From Oceanobacillus arenosus (lineage in GTDB: Bacteria; Bacillota; Bacilli; Bacillales; Amphibacillaceae), in NCBI RefSeq assembly GCF_003369575.1, contig NZ_PIOC01000017.1, positions 248,001 to 312,000 of the forward strand: a stretch of DNA of 64,000 nt, read 5' to 3'. A model generated the notes under the pieces. The model saw only the letters and a program-made list of their open reading frames with translations. It was not told where the DNA came from and did not search any database. The translations under genes were made by a program, and so were the position numbers. Within the stretch, counting starts at the first letter, position 1; each line of letters starts with the position of its first letter. This document shows, piece by piece, positions 8,174 to 17,122 of this stretch.

Positions 8174-8641
8174 TTAGTTGAATGCGTTAATTGCTGGTAG
8201 GCATGTGACGTGGCAGAAGCAGTTTAAATCAACCGTAATGCAAATGCCAGTAGCTTCTAGGTCTTTTGTGCTTTGATCTGTTGGATCTTTCAAATGGTCA
8301 TGCCCGCAAGTTTCACCATCTGATAATAATAATTCAAGAACGGCACAATTGTCGTCAAATACTTTTTTCACTCGGAAAATGAAGCTGGCTACAATTTCAC
8401 CAATTTTGTGATGGTCTTTCGGTGCACCAAATCCTTTAAATGGCGAGCCGTCTCTATTATATAGAATAATTGGAACGGTATCTAATCCATTTCCTTTTTC
8501 TGACTCACCTAGTAAATCATTAATTGACTGTTCACAACCAGTATCACAGCAATTTTCTACGATGTCATTTTGAGCTTCGACTATCTCTTTAAGAATATCA
8601 GCGACACAGCTCCCTGTATCGAAATCTTTTCCACAACCCAT
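8174..8641 (-). CDS. cotZ: Spore coat crust protein of the CotZ/CotY family
   Basis: Cysteine-rich outer-coat/crust protein that forms disulfide-linked lattices. 155 residues with 11 cysteines, clustered as MGCGKDFDTGSC, NCCDTGC and, near the end, GICITVDLNCFCHVTC. The central RDGSPFKGFGAP and IGEIVASFIFRV segments are typical of CotY/CotZ. B. subtilis has both cotY and cotZ; only one copy is seen here and I cannot say which it descends from. A mother-cell type promoter lies upstream. Confidence 0.88.
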   Translation of the reverse strand: MGCGKDFDTGSCVADILKEIVEAQNDIVENCCDTGCEQSINDLLGESEKGNGLDTVPIILYNRDGSPFKGFGAPKDHHKIGEIVASFIFRVKKVFDDNCAVLELLLSDGETCGHDHLKDPTDQSTKDLEATGICITVDLNCFCHVTCLPAINAFN

Positions 8642-8681
8642 GTGTAATTACTCCTTTCAAAAATGTATTGACTTTCTTTAA

Positions 8682-8708
8682 TACAATATGTGGGACGACA
8701 TGGATGGT
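8682..8708 (-). promoter_or_regulatory. Candidate sigma-K promoter of the cotZ relative
   Basis: On the minus strand CATATTGTA (8690 to 8682) fits CATANNNTA exactly, with ACC (8708 to 8706) 15 bp upstream. This is the same geometry as the cotO promoter. Confidence 0.55.
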
Positions 8709-8799
8709 GTGGGCATCTACATATATTTCAGCAGAAAATACCCATATGCGAAAGATTTTCATTAAAGGGCGGATGACTATATCTATTTGGGATAAGTAT

Positions 8800-8808
8800 C
8801 ATAAACTA
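8800..8808 (+). promoter_or_regulatory. Candidate mother-cell -10 element for the gene at 8838
   Basis: CATAAACTA fits CATANNNTA exactly and lies 29 nt before the start codon. An ATA-rich stretch about 17 bp upstream could serve as a sigma-E type -35. Confidence 0.45.
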
Positions 8809-8837
8809 ATATCGACTAATGGAAGGAGTGTGGGGAT

Positions 8838-9068
8838 ATGTCTGATAATAAGCAAGTGATTCATGTGAAAGATTTAGTGATAAAAGCTGATAATGTCATT
8901 ATTGAGAATTCGCATCGACGGGACCCTTTATTTGGAAATCATAGAGAGCGTCGGAATGAAGAGAGAGTATCAGAACACAATGAACAACAGGAACATCACG
9001 AGTCAAATAACCATCATCGCGAGGAAGAAAGTGAAGCTAGAAGGGAAAGAAGACCTTTTTGGTTTTAA
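8838..9068 (+). CDS. Small His/Glu/Arg-rich protein, probable sporulation gene
   Basis: 76 residues. An ordered N-terminus (VIHVKDLVIKADNVIIE, two short strands) is followed by a tail of His, Glu, Arg and Asn ending RRERRPFWF. The start has GGAAGGAGTG upstream. No known domain is recognised. Its place between cotZ and other small genes, with a CATANNNTA element upstream, suggests a spore protein; the His/acidic tail could bind metal, but that is inference. A terminator follows at 9137. Confidence 0.65.
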   Translation: MSDNKQVIHVKDLVIKADNVIIENSHRRDPLFGNHRERRNEERVSEHNEQQEHHESNNHHREEESEARRERRPFWF

Positions 9069-9136
9069 TAAAGAAGTAACTATTGAGCTTCCCTATCATA
9101 AATAATGGCAGCGAATGGGTGTAAGTATAATTGATC

Positions 9137-9167
9137 AGAGCAGCTGAATTGAGCTGCTCTCTGTTTT
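9137..9167 (+). terminator. Rho-independent terminator
   Basis: AGAGCAGCT (9137-9145) pairs with AGCTGCTCT (9152-9160), followed by CTGTTTTT. Confidence 0.85.
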
Positions 9168-9245
9168 TATCCCAACATGTAATGGGGTGTATGGCTTTAC
9201 CCTTAAATAAAGTATCACTCTATGATTCGGAAAGGAGGAGCATAA

Positions 9246-9449
9246 ATGGAAGAACCGAATATTCCGTGGCTAAAACATCTAGCAGACATTGAAAAGCATT
9301 TGGAGAAAAATGAGAAATGGTTCCAGCATCCAGAAAAGAAGATGCATACATTTGAAAAAAATGCTACAAATTGGGATAAGGATTTTATTGAGGGAATAAA
9401 CGCCATCGAGGGAGTCATGAAGGAATTAGAAAAAATGATGGAAGAATAG
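9246..9449 (+). CDS. Small charged helical protein, unknown function
   Basis: 67 residues preceded by a strong AAAGGAGGAG 6 nt upstream. Lys/Glu-rich and probably all helical (DIEKHLEKNEKWFQHPEKK, then a final EKMMEE), with three tryptophans. No transmembrane segment and no recognised domain. It lies between the coat genes and yetF, where B. subtilis has small sporulation genes such as spoVIF, but it does not resemble SpoVIF. Confidence 0.6.
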   Translation: MEEPNIPWLKHLADIEKHLEKNEKWFQHPEKKMHTFEKNATNWDKDFIEGINAIEGVMKELEKMMEE

Positions 9450-9562
9450 GCATCATCTTTGGCTTATTAGAGTAAATATTAATAAATTAAACAAAAAACG
9501 GACAAATAAAAGCGCTTTCGAACGAAGCGTATAATAAGTAACATCTACGGGGGTGTGAGAAA

Positions 9563-9802
9563 ATGGGATATATACTACCAATTGAAACTTACCAATACAA
9601 CGATTATCAAAATCGAATTTCAACTGAAAGAAGAAAAGTAAGTTCAATCGACAGTCCATTTAAGGTTGTATTAGAAAAGAAACATCAGGAGTTCGCTAAT
9701 CAATTTGCGCGAACATCTAGAAGTACCTATCAGACCCCCGAGCAAATAATATCTGATGAAATACTTACCGGAAAGGGCAGATACTTTAGCGGATGGGTAT
9801 AA
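9563..9802 (+). CDS. Small conserved-looking protein starting MGYILPI, unknown function
   Basis: 79 residues, preceded by GGGGGTGTGAG. The start MGYILPIETYQYNDYQNR looks like that of a family of short Bacillaceae proteins, but I cannot name a function. The rest is polar (SSIDSPFKVVLEKK, FARTSRSTYQ). A TATAAT-like -10 lies at 9531-9536 without a good -35. Convergent with yetF. Confidence 0.6.
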   Translation: MGYILPIETYQYNDYQNRISTERRKVSSIDSPFKVVLEKKHQEFANQFARTSRSTYQTPEQIISDEILTGKGRYFSGWV

Positions 9803-9835
9803 TATCGGATAAAAAAAGTTGTGGTAAACATATTA

Positions 9836-10543
9836 TTATCCATCGAATCTGTTATGATTTCGATTGATAATCGGAAAGAGAAACAGCTTTTCGCCCTTTA
9901 TATATTCAGCATAAAATACATCCTCTACACGTTCAAAATCCTGCTCTTTTAATTCTTGAAGGAGCCATTCTTTTGAGAGATTCTTTTCCAAGAGATTATC
10001 ATAAATAATCTCTCCATCATTAATTAGCATTGTCGATAACGTGACATCCTGTTCGGCTAATTTCATATCCTTTCGACTAGGTGTCTGGAAGGATGATTTT
10101 TTCAAAACTGATAATGTCCCATTTGTCTCTAAAATTGCATATTCAACTTCCTGAATGGAGAATACATCCTTTGCTCTTAGTAAATGCTGAAGCTGATTGA
10201 TATCAAGCTTATTTTTTTTCATTATATCGCGTATTAATTTTCCTTTATAGATAATAATTGATGGGCTGCCTTCAATGAATGCACGAGTCCCTTTGAACTT
10301 CTGAGTAATAATTTCAGTAACATACATTAAAGCTCCCCAGAGGAAAACAACAAAGCCGATTTGCAGTATCCCGATATCCGGGTCAAATAATCCATTTCCT
10401 ACAAGCTCTCCTAACAACAAAGAGGAAATAAAATCAAATGTTGTGATCTGTGAGATCTGTGTTTTGCCAAGCAACTTCGTTAAAACAAACAATGCGATAA
10501 AGCCGAAAATCGTATCGGTAAACATTTGAAAATAATTCAACAT
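9836..10543 (-). CDS. yetF: YetF, DUF421 membrane protein
   Basis: 235 residues. Three N-terminal membrane helices (to about residue 85, including TKLLGKTQISQITTFDFI) precede a cytosolic two-lobe domain with MKKNKLDINQLQHLLR and EVEYAILETNGTLSVL. The match to B. subtilis YetF is close along the whole length. The molecular function is not established to my knowledge. Two more members of this family lie at 24968 and 25917. Confidence 0.88.
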   Translation of the reverse strand: MLNYFQMFTDTIFGFIALFVLTKLLGKTQISQITTFDFISSLLLGELVGNGLFDPDIGILQIGFVVFLWGALMYVTEIITQKFKGTRAFIEGSPSIIIYKGKLIRDIMKKNKLDINQLQHLLRAKDVFSIQEVEYAILETNGTLSVLKKSSFQTPSRKDMKLAEQDVTLSTMLINDGEIIYDNLLEKNLSKEWLLQELKEQDFERVEDVFYAEYIKGEKLFLFPIINRNHNRFDG

Positions 10544-10590
10544 AGAAGATATACCCCTTATTTGGTAGTTAAGAAAGTATAAAATATTTC

Positions 10591-10700
10591 TTACTACATA
10601 AGTGCAACTAAGGCTTTCACCGAATGGCTTGGGTTAAACCTAAGTTTTCTAAAGTTTCTACCTTAGCTTAACCCGTTCAGGAAGAAATCATTCGTAATGG
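10591..10700 (+). repeat. Dispersed repeat R1, copy B
   Basis: TTACTACATAAGTGCAACTA, AGGCTTTCACC and GGCTTGGGTTAAACCTAAG occur in the same order as in R1 copies A and C. Lies between yetF and the yjcF terminator. Confidence 0.65.
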
Positions 10701-10710
10701 GCATATAGAA

Positions 10711-10743
10711 AGAAGGCATTCCAGTTAGATTGGAATGCCTTCT
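10711..10743 (-). terminator. Terminator of the yjcG-yjcF unit
   Basis: AGAAGGCATTCCA (10711-10723) pairs perfectly with TGGAATGCCTTCT (10731-10743). It immediately follows the yjcF stop on the minus strand. Confidence 0.8.
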
Positions 10744-10746
10744 TAA

Positions 10747-11169
10747 TTATAGCTCTTTAATCATCGTAACATGAGGGATTCCAGCATCTAAGAACTCTCC
10801 AGACACTGTGGTATACCCCAATTTTTGATAAAAGCCTTCTGCATGTGTTTGTGCATTTAATTTAGCTTTCTTGTATCCTTTGGCGCTGATGGTAGCCTCC
10901 ATCGCTTCAATCAATTCTTTTCCATGCGATTTTCCACGATAGTCTTTCAAGATGCAAATCCGTTCCAGTTTACCATACTCCTCAACGAAGCGAAGACGGC
11001 TAGCTGCAATGGGAGTCATGTCTTCGTAACCAATAAAATGGGTTGCTTCTTCTTCTAGTTCATCAATTTCAATGTCCTCTGATACTTTCTGTTCAAGTAC
11101 AAAAACTTCCATTCGAACATTGAACGCTTGCTGTAATTCGTTATCTGATTCGATTACTCTGACAATCAT
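10747..11169 (-). CDS. yjcF: GNAT-family N-acetyltransferase YjcF
   Basis: Acetyl-CoA binding motif A is visible (DYRGKSHGKELIEAM) after the strand LERICIL, and the C-terminal AQTHAEGFYQKLGYTT segment is typical of GNAT proteins. 140 residues from ATG 11169 (MIVRVIES); the longer frame runs into yjcG. Start and yjcG stop overlap as ATGA, so the genes are translationally coupled. Substrate unknown. Confidence 0.88.
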   Translation of the reverse strand: MIVRVIESDNELQQAFNVRMEVFVLEQKVSEDIEIDELEEEATHFIGYEDMTPIAASRLRFVEEYGKLERICILKDYRGKSHGKELIEAMEATISAKGYKKAKLNAQTHAEGFYQKLGYTTVSGEFLDAGIPHVTMIKEL

Positions 11170-11684
11170 ACTAATTCCTTTCCAAAAACAAACGTTTCGT
11201 ACACGGTCCATGATCCATTATCCAATTGGTAGAGTAATTGAAAACGATCAATTTTATCTTCAAATTGGAACTTATCCATATTAAGTCGACCAAAAACATC
11301 CGAATATTCATCATTTGTAAGCTTTTGGGCAATTGTAATATGCGGTACAAAGGTATGCTCTCTTTCAATCTTGAATTTACTTTGATGGATTTTACTTTCT
11401 AATTCTAGTAGTTCTTTAATAGGTTCTACTTTAAAATAAATGGTATTTGAAACAGGTGTAAATGTACTAACTTTATTAATATTGATGGTAAACGGGTTGG
11501 TTTCGTTAGCAATAACCTTTAAATCATGAATTAATCCATCGACCGATTGTTCATCAAATTCAAACGGTTCACCTAATGTGAGATGTGGTGGTATAAGTGA
11601 ATAATGCGGGTCATACCTTTTACGATAAGAGTTTGCCACGTCTTGGATTGGTTTTGATGGAAAAATTGTAATACCATATTTCAT
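11166..11684 (-). CDS. yjcG: YjcG, 2H phosphoesterase (2'-5' RNA ligase-like)
   Basis: 172 residues with the two HxT motifs of the 2H superfamily, HLTLG near residue 40 and HITIA in the C-terminal half. These histidines form the active site for 2',3'-cyclic or 2'-5' phosphodiester chemistry; the real substrate of YjcG is not known. Overlaps yjcF by 4 nt. A second 2H protein (thpR) is at 40154. Confidence 0.9.
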   Translation of the reverse strand: MKYGITIFPSKPIQDVANSYRKRYDPHYSLIPPHLTLGEPFEFDEQSVDGLIHDLKVIANETNPFTININKVSTFTPVSNTIYFKVEPIKELLELESKIHQSKFKIEREHTFVPHITIAQKLTNDEYSDVFGRLNMDKFQFEDKIDRFQLLYQLDNGSWTVYETFVFGKELV

Positions 11685-11805
11685 ATTAAAGCCTCCTCAA
11701 TCAAGATATAGTTGTAATCTTTATTTTCGGAACATTTCTAGAATCAAGTGTATTATTATTTATTATAGCAGAGTTTGGAGTATTTTCTAACCTTTAATTA
11801 AAGCA

Positions 11806-12531
11806 TTAGTTGAACATTGTAATTAATACACGTTCCATATCCCGTTGCCAATACTTCCAAGTGTGGTCGCCATTTTCTAGTTCATAATAAAAATAATTGG
11901 AATTCTTCTCTTGTAATAGCTTGTTTAGTTCGCGGTTCGGCGTTAGTAAGTCTTCCGTTTTCCCATCAGATAGCGCAGCCTCTATCTCAGCAGTACCAAT
12001 TGTATGATAAATATCAAGCATATCAAGATTTGCTGCATTTTTAACCTTTTGAAGTAATGCTGCATCGACATAAGGTGATTGCATGATTACTTTTCCAAAC
12101 GTATTAGGATAACGAATCGCTGTTGAAAGGGCGAACGATCCGGCAAGTGAATCGCCAATTAATGCACGAGACCTACCCATTTGCAGGTTAGGGATGATTT
12201 CATCAAGCATCGGGATTACTTCGCGAACAATGAAGTTCGTATATGCCTCGTGCTCTTCGCCTTCGAGATGATATTTCTTGCGGCGATCTGCTTTATTTTT
12301 ATAATGTATGCCCGCAAACACTGTATTCTCAATCTCGCCTTCTGCGTGCAGGCGATCACTAAGTGTTGCAATCCTGCCCATTTGAAAATAATCATTCCCA
12401 TCCTGCATGATACATAGATTGTATTTATTAAGTGGGGAGAATGATTCAGGCAAATATATCTTTACAGCCTTGGTTTCATTTAAATAACTACTTTGGATTT
12501 CTTTCTCAATAAAGGATCCTTTTCTCTCCAT
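11806..12531 (-). CDS. yjcH: YjcH, esterase-D-like alpha/beta hydrolase
   Basis: The nucleophile elbow GDSLAG and the C-terminal His in ENGDHTWKYW are visible; an Asp/Glu between completes a likely triad. Family members hydrolyse esters such as siderophore or acyl esters; substrate unknown. Start chosen as ATG 12531 (MERKGSF), since GAGGTG is correctly spaced for it and overlaps the upstream GTG. 241 residues. Confidence 0.87.
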   Translation of the reverse strand: MERKGSFIEKEIQSSYLNETKAVKIYLPESFSPLNKYNLCIMQDGNDYFQMGRIATLSDRLHAEGEIENTVFAGIHYKNKADRRKKYHLEGEEHEAYTNFIVREVIPMLDEIIPNLQMGRSRALIGDSLAGSFALSTAIRYPNTFGKVIMQSPYVDAALLQKVKNAANLDMLDIYHTIGTAEIEAALSDGKTEDLLTPNRELNKLLQEKNSNYFYYELENGDHTWKYWQRDMERVLITMFN

Positions 12532-12586
12532 CGTATACACCTCGAAAATAGATTACTTTAGCAATAGTTTATCATGATTTATCGGT

Positions 12587-14422
12587 TTACTCTAATGATT
12601 CATTTCCTTCATTCACTAACTGACCCTTATATAGTTGATAATATTGCCCTTTTTGTTCAATAAGGATTTCATGGTTTCCTTTCTCGACGATTTCCCCATG
12701 TTCCAGCATAATAATCTGATCAGCATCTTGAATCGTATTCAACCGATGGGCAATCACGAAGCTTGTTCTTCCATACATTAGGCGCTGTAGGGCATCTTGA
12801 ATTTTTATTTCGGTGATAGTATCGATATTACTTGTCGCTTCATCAAAAATCAGAATGGATGGTTCAGCGATTAGTGCGCGAGCAATTGTTAATAGTTGTT
12901 TCTGTCCCTGACTAATCCCACTTCCTTCTTGATCGAGAATTGTTTCATAACCGTTTGGCAGCTGTTTAATGAATTCATGTGCATTCGCATCCATTGCAGC
13001 TTGTTCGACTTCTGAATCGGTTGCATCTAGGCGACCATAGCGAATATTATCTCGAATGGTTCCTTGGAAGAGGAAAGATTCCTGCAGGACAAATGCCATA
13101 TGCTTACGAAGGCTGGAACGTTTAATTTTATTTAATTCATTTCCATCAAGCGTAATACTCCCATCATCATAGTTGTAAAAACGTGAGATAAGATTGACAA
13201 TCGTCGTTTTTCCTGCGCCAGTATGGCCAACGAAAGCAATCGTTTCCCCTGGTTTTGCTTCAAAGCTAATATTCTTCAATATTGGCGCCGCTTCATATGC
13301 GAAAGAAACGTTGTCAAAAATAATATGACCAGTGGTCGATGCAATCTCTGCTGCATCTTGTTCATCATTCTCCTCGGGTGTTTCGTCCATGATATTAAAT
13401 ACCCGTTCAGCACCTGCAACAGCTGAAAGTAGCAAATTAAATTGGTTGGAAAGCTCATTTAATGGTCTAGTGAATTGCCGTGAATATTCAATGAAAATGA
13501 CAATCATTCCAACTGTTACGAGCGAGGTGTTAATCGACAGGATTCCACCAACTAGAGCAATTAATCCGAAGCTTAAGAAGTTCAATGTGTTCATAAATTT
13601 TGGGATAAACCCTGCAATGTTTTGTGCCCAAAATCCTGTCTGTTTCAACCGATTATTTTTCTGCTCGAATTGTTTGATTACTCTTTTCTCCTGGGAATAG
13701 GTCTGAACAACATGCTGCCCTGATAAGACTTCTTCAATATAACCATTGATATCGCCCAAATCATTTTGCTGCATTTTGTAAAGCGGTCCTGTTCGCTTTG
13801 TAATCCATCTTGTAGCAAAATACATCAACGGGATAATAATCATCGTAACAAGTGTTAAAATAGGGCTTAGCAGCAACATAACAACTACCGTCCCTACTAA
13901 TGTTAGGATACTGGAGAAAACTTGAATAACCGATGAATTAAGTACGTTATTTACGTTGTCAATATCATTTGTTAAGCGACTCATCAAATTTCCATGTTGT
14001 CGTTTATCGAAATATGCGATTGGAAGTCGATGAAATTGGTTAAATAAGTCCTTACGCATATCGAAAACCGTATTCTGTGCAATCCTAATCATCCAGAAGC
14101 TTTGTAAAAATAATGACAATGAATGAAAAAGATAAACGAAAAGCAGGCTAATTAACAAGTAACCAAACCCAGAAATCTCCCGTGTTACAATGAATTTATC
14201 AATTGCCGTTCCTACCAGGTACGGGCCTAATAAACTTAGTCCAGAGCTAATAGCGACCATTAGAATGACAAGAGATAGTTTCCCTTTTTCTTTAGCCAAA
14301 TAAGACCAAATTCTGATTAGGGTTTCCGCCATGTTTTTGGCTCTTTTCTGGCCTTTAGTGGATTCTTGATTTATTGGAATCTTCTTGTATTGAAAGGGTG
14401 CCTTTAATTCGCTATTCGACAT
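12587..14422 (-). CDS. ABC exporter half-transporter, catalytically complete subunit of a heterodimer
   Basis: 611 residues: six-helix exporter membrane domain (about 45-330) then an ABC ATPase. Walker A GHTGAGKTT, Walker B ILIFDEATS with the catalytic Glu, H-loop IAHRLNT. The signature is SGISQGQKQ rather than LSGGQ. With its partner (14412-16142) this gives one consensus and one degenerate ATP site, as in TM287/288 and BmrCD. Start ATG 14422 has GGAAAGGAG upstream and overlaps the partner stop by 11 nt. Most similar in layout to YfiC of YfiBC; substrate unknown. Confidence 0.9.
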   Translation of the reverse strand: MSNSELKAPFQYKKIPINQESTKGQKRAKNMAETLIRIWSYLAKEKGKLSLVILMVAISSGLSLLGPYLVGTAIDKFIVTREISGFGYLLISLLFVYLFHSLSLFLQSFWMIRIAQNTVFDMRKDLFNQFHRLPIAYFDKRQHGNLMSRLTNDIDNVNNVLNSSVIQVFSSILTLVGTVVVMLLLSPILTLVTMIIIPLMYFATRWITKRTGPLYKMQQNDLGDINGYIEEVLSGQHVVQTYSQEKRVIKQFEQKNNRLKQTGFWAQNIAGFIPKFMNTLNFLSFGLIALVGGILSINTSLVTVGMIVIFIEYSRQFTRPLNELSNQFNLLLSAVAGAERVFNIMDETPEENDEQDAAEIASTTGHIIFDNVSFAYEAAPILKNISFEAKPGETIAFVGHTGAGKTTIVNLISRFYNYDDGSITLDGNELNKIKRSSLRKHMAFVLQESFLFQGTIRDNIRYGRLDATDSEVEQAAMDANAHEFIKQLPNGYETILDQEGSGISQGQKQLLTIARALIAEPSILIFDEATSNIDTITEIKIQDALQRLMYGRTSFVIAHRLNTIQDADQIIMLEHGEIVEKGNHEILIEQKGQYYQLYKGQLVNEGNESLE

Positions 14423-16142
14423 ATGTAAACTCCTTTCCAAATTGAGATTCAACAATTTGCTGATAAAGTGAGGAGCTACTTAATAATTCCTCATGTGTGC
14501 CAATGGCGAGGATTTTACCTGCATCGAGCAGTAAAATGCGATCGGCAGTACTAGCAGTTGAAATCTTTTGAGTAATAATTAATGTCGTACATTGGTATAT
14601 TTTGATTGCGTTAAGGAGCTTTGCTTCTGTTGCTAAATCAAGTGCACTTGTACTGTCATCGAGCATTAATATTTTCGGTTTACGGACAAATGCACGGGCA
14701 ATCGATATTCTTTGTTTCTGTCCACCAGAGAGATTTACCCCTTTTTGACCAACTTTCGTATCATATCGATCTGGCAGTGCCATAATCGTTTCATGGATTT
14801 GTGCATCCTTTGCAGCTTGAATTATTTCCTCCATTGTTGCGTTCGTTTTACCCCAGGTGATATTATCTTTGATTGAACCAGTAAATAATAAGGGGCTTTG
14901 CGGAACATAACCAATACCATTACGAAGTTGATTTAACTGATAAGTGTTAATTGGTTGATCATCGATAAATATTTTACCTTCTGCCGGGTCATAAAGTCTA
15001 GGAATAAGCTGGAATAAAGAGGTCTTTCCAGAGCCTGTAGCACCAATAATGGCTAATGACTCACCAGAATTTAAAGTGAATGAAATATTATCTAGTACCA
15101 ATTTATCTGCATCAGGATAGGAAAAAGAAACCACACTGTATTCTACTTTTCCTTTAGTAATAGATAAATTCGGTTTTGCTTCTGGTTTATCGCTTAAATC
15201 GACTTCAACACGGAAAACCTCATCGATTCGTTCGGCAGATGCCTTCGTACGGGAAAGAGTCATAATAATAAAGGAAAACATGGATATTGACATTGTCACA
15301 CGTAATGCATAATTAACGATGGTTACAACCTGACCAACATCCGTTTGCCCTGTACCAATCTGTATATTTCCAAACCATAGAATAATGATTAGGCTTACAT
15401 TCATAACAAAAAGCAGCACCGGCATAGAGGCTTCGATCATTCGAAATGTTGTTTTTGTTGTATTTGCTAAGCTTTCATTTACTTCATCAAATCGTGATTC
15501 CTCGTAATCCCGTCGCATAAATGCTTTGATTAATCGCATGCCAACCAGATTTTCTTGCATCACGCGATTGACATTATCAACATTTTGCTGCACCTTCATA
15601 AACATTTTACTTGCATACTTCATAATCCATAATAGGAAAAGGATTAGAAGAGGTACTGTTACAAGAAATATGAGTGCTAGTCTAGCGTTTACAATAAATG
15701 CCATCGTTACGCCGCCGATAACGGTTAATGGTGCCTTAGCCATGATTCTAAGCGACATAAATACCGTATTTTGAATTTGGCGCACATCGTTCGTAAAACG
15801 TGTGACAAGTGCGGATGTTGGGTATTGATTCATATTTTTATAAGAAAAGGATTGGATTTTTTCAAATAATTTCTGTCTTAGATCATACCCAAATGCAAAA
15901 CTTACATGGGATGAGTAGAATGAATTCGTTATGCCAATGGCGAGCGAGAGGATTGCCAGGCCAAGCATAATGCTGCCCCACATTGTAATATTATTTATAT
16001 CTTGATTAAGTACCCCATCATTGATCATCTTTCCAAGGAAAAATGGGAGAAGTAGTTCAATGGCTAACTCGGTAAGCATTAAGGAAAAAGCGAAAACCGC
16101 GGGGAATTTATATGGCTTTAAAAACGATAGAACATTTCTCAC
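14412..16142 (-). CDS. ABC exporter half-transporter, degenerate-site subunit
   Basis: 576 residues, six-helix membrane domain then ATPase. Walker A GATGSGKTS and signature LSGGQKQR are normal, but Walker B reads LMLDDSTSALD with Asp for the catalytic Glu, and the H-loop His is Gln (ITQKIS). It is therefore the non-catalytic half of a heterodimer with the downstream gene. Layout resembles YfiB. Probably a drug, lipid or peptide exporter; the substrate cannot be read from sequence. Confidence 0.9.
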   Translation of the reverse strand: MRNVLSFLKPYKFPAVFAFSLMLTELAIELLLPFFLGKMINDGVLNQDINNITMWGSIMLGLAILSLAIGITNSFYSSHVSFAFGYDLRQKLFEKIQSFSYKNMNQYPTSALVTRFTNDVRQIQNTVFMSLRIMAKAPLTVIGGVTMAFIVNARLALIFLVTVPLLILFLLWIMKYASKMFMKVQQNVDNVNRVMQENLVGMRLIKAFMRRDYEESRFDEVNESLANTTKTTFRMIEASMPVLLFVMNVSLIIILWFGNIQIGTGQTDVGQVVTIVNYALRVTMSISMFSFIIMTLSRTKASAERIDEVFRVEVDLSDKPEAKPNLSITKGKVEYSVVSFSYPDADKLVLDNISFTLNSGESLAIIGATGSGKTSLFQLIPRLYDPAEGKIFIDDQPINTYQLNQLRNGIGYVPQSPLLFTGSIKDNITWGKTNATMEEIIQAAKDAQIHETIMALPDRYDTKVGQKGVNLSGGQKQRISIARAFVRKPKILMLDDSTSALDLATEAKLLNAIKIYQCTTLIITQKISTASTADRILLLDAGKILAIGTHEELLSSSSLYQQIVESQFGKEFTYVE

Positions 16143-16296
16143 ATTGACCCTCCATCACAAATAATGCAATTTTGTTACTATTATAATGGGTTGGAGGGAT
16201 TTTCGCTAGTTTGTATTTCGAGGGACGAAGTAAATTGTGGGAATGGTTGGAGCAACATTTGGGTTGAGGAATTAATAAATCATCGGTATTTTGTTG

Positions 16297-16325
16297 TTGA
16301 CAGAATGGGTGGAAGCTATTATAGT
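16297..16325 (+). promoter_or_regulatory. Sigma-A promoter for the tRNA-Val gene
   Basis: Perfect -35 TTGACA (16297-16302), 17-bp spacer, -10 TATAGT (16320-16325). The tRNA begins about 60 nt after the expected start site. Confidence 0.7.
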
Positions 16326-16391
16326 AATAGTTACTTCTTGTTACATATGTTTTCGTATTTTAGTAAAGAACCGGGGGAAATTACATATTAC

Positions 16392-16463
16392 GATCTGATA
16401 GTTCAGCGGGAGAATACTTCCTTGACAGGGAAGGGGTCGGGGGTTCGAATCCCTCTCAGATCA
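16392..16463 (+). tRNA. tRNA-Val, anticodon GAC
   Basis: Complete cloverleaf: acceptor GATCTGA/TCAGATC, D stem GTTC/GAAT with an AGCGGGA loop, anticodon stem CTTCC/GGAAG with loop TTGACAG (anticodon GAC, codon GUC), 5-nt variable loop, T arm GGGGG-TTCGAAT-CCCTC, discriminator A. The 3' CCA is not encoded (TCA follows). It stands alone with its own promoter and terminator. Confidence 0.93.
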
Positions 16464-16472
16464 TCAGTTTCA

Positions 16473-16507
16473 GGCACATTCCATAATTATGGTGTGTGTC
16501 TTTTTTT
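16473..16507 (+). terminator. Terminator after tRNA-Val
   Basis: GGCACATTCCATAA and TTATGGTGTGTGTC form a long hairpin with G-U pairs and one mismatch, followed by seven T. Confidence 0.8.
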
Positions 16508-16539
16508 GTTGTCTTCATTCTATTGTGATAACGTATGAG

Positions 16540-17122
16540 AATTTGCCCATCTTTGCTTCGTGCTGCATAAAAGGTTATTTACGCCATTTGAAAACATGTA
16601 AGTGATGATAAAGAAACGATTAAAAATAAATTCAGTCGGATGCATGAATGTGTTTGTTATGTGAAGACACTTGGAAATGTATAGGCATGAAATACAAATC
16701 GGATTTATAATTTGGGTTTTAATGGAAAAATGATGACAATTTCCCAAAAATCTTATTTCCGATCACCACGATCAAGTCAAATTACAATTATCCCCTAGAA
16801 CAAAATAATGCTTTTCGGTCTATTTATACGCTTACTTTTCAATTTTAGCTATTTGTAATAATTTTAAGAGAAGTCAATAATAAAGCTATTAATTATCATT
16901 TTAGATGATAAGAAGATTTTTATCCCACATGAACTGGCAGTAAGATCCCTACAGATTACAGTTTCACTTTATCGGTATATAAATATAATGTTGTTGTGCT
17001 TTCTAGCTTTGAATACTTTGCTAATGAAGTAAATGAAGTATTTGAAAGCTCGCAGGTGTAAAATTTTGGAGGGATGCTCGTTCTTAGCTTGCATCCCTAA
17101 ACATAAAATCCCTTTTCTATAA
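16540..17122. other. Long AT-rich gap with no convincing gene
   Basis: About 580 bases between the tRNA and maf. The minus-strand frame at 16520-16747 has no ribosome site and an unlikely composition. A 42-codon stretch open on the plus strand (16933-17061, with VYKYNVVVLSSFEYFANEV) has no start codon and could be a gene remnant. A gap of this kind behind a tRNA could be a scar of a past insertion, but no attachment-site repeat was found. Confidence 0.4.

Noticed and set aside
16164-16538. 124-residue frame upstream of and through the tRNA
   Set aside because: It runs across the tRNA-Val gene and its promoter; composition is not protein-like.
16520-16747. 75-residue minus-strand frame
   Set aside because: No ribosome site; overlaps the tRNA terminator; rich in Cys/His/Ile as random AT-rich sequence is.
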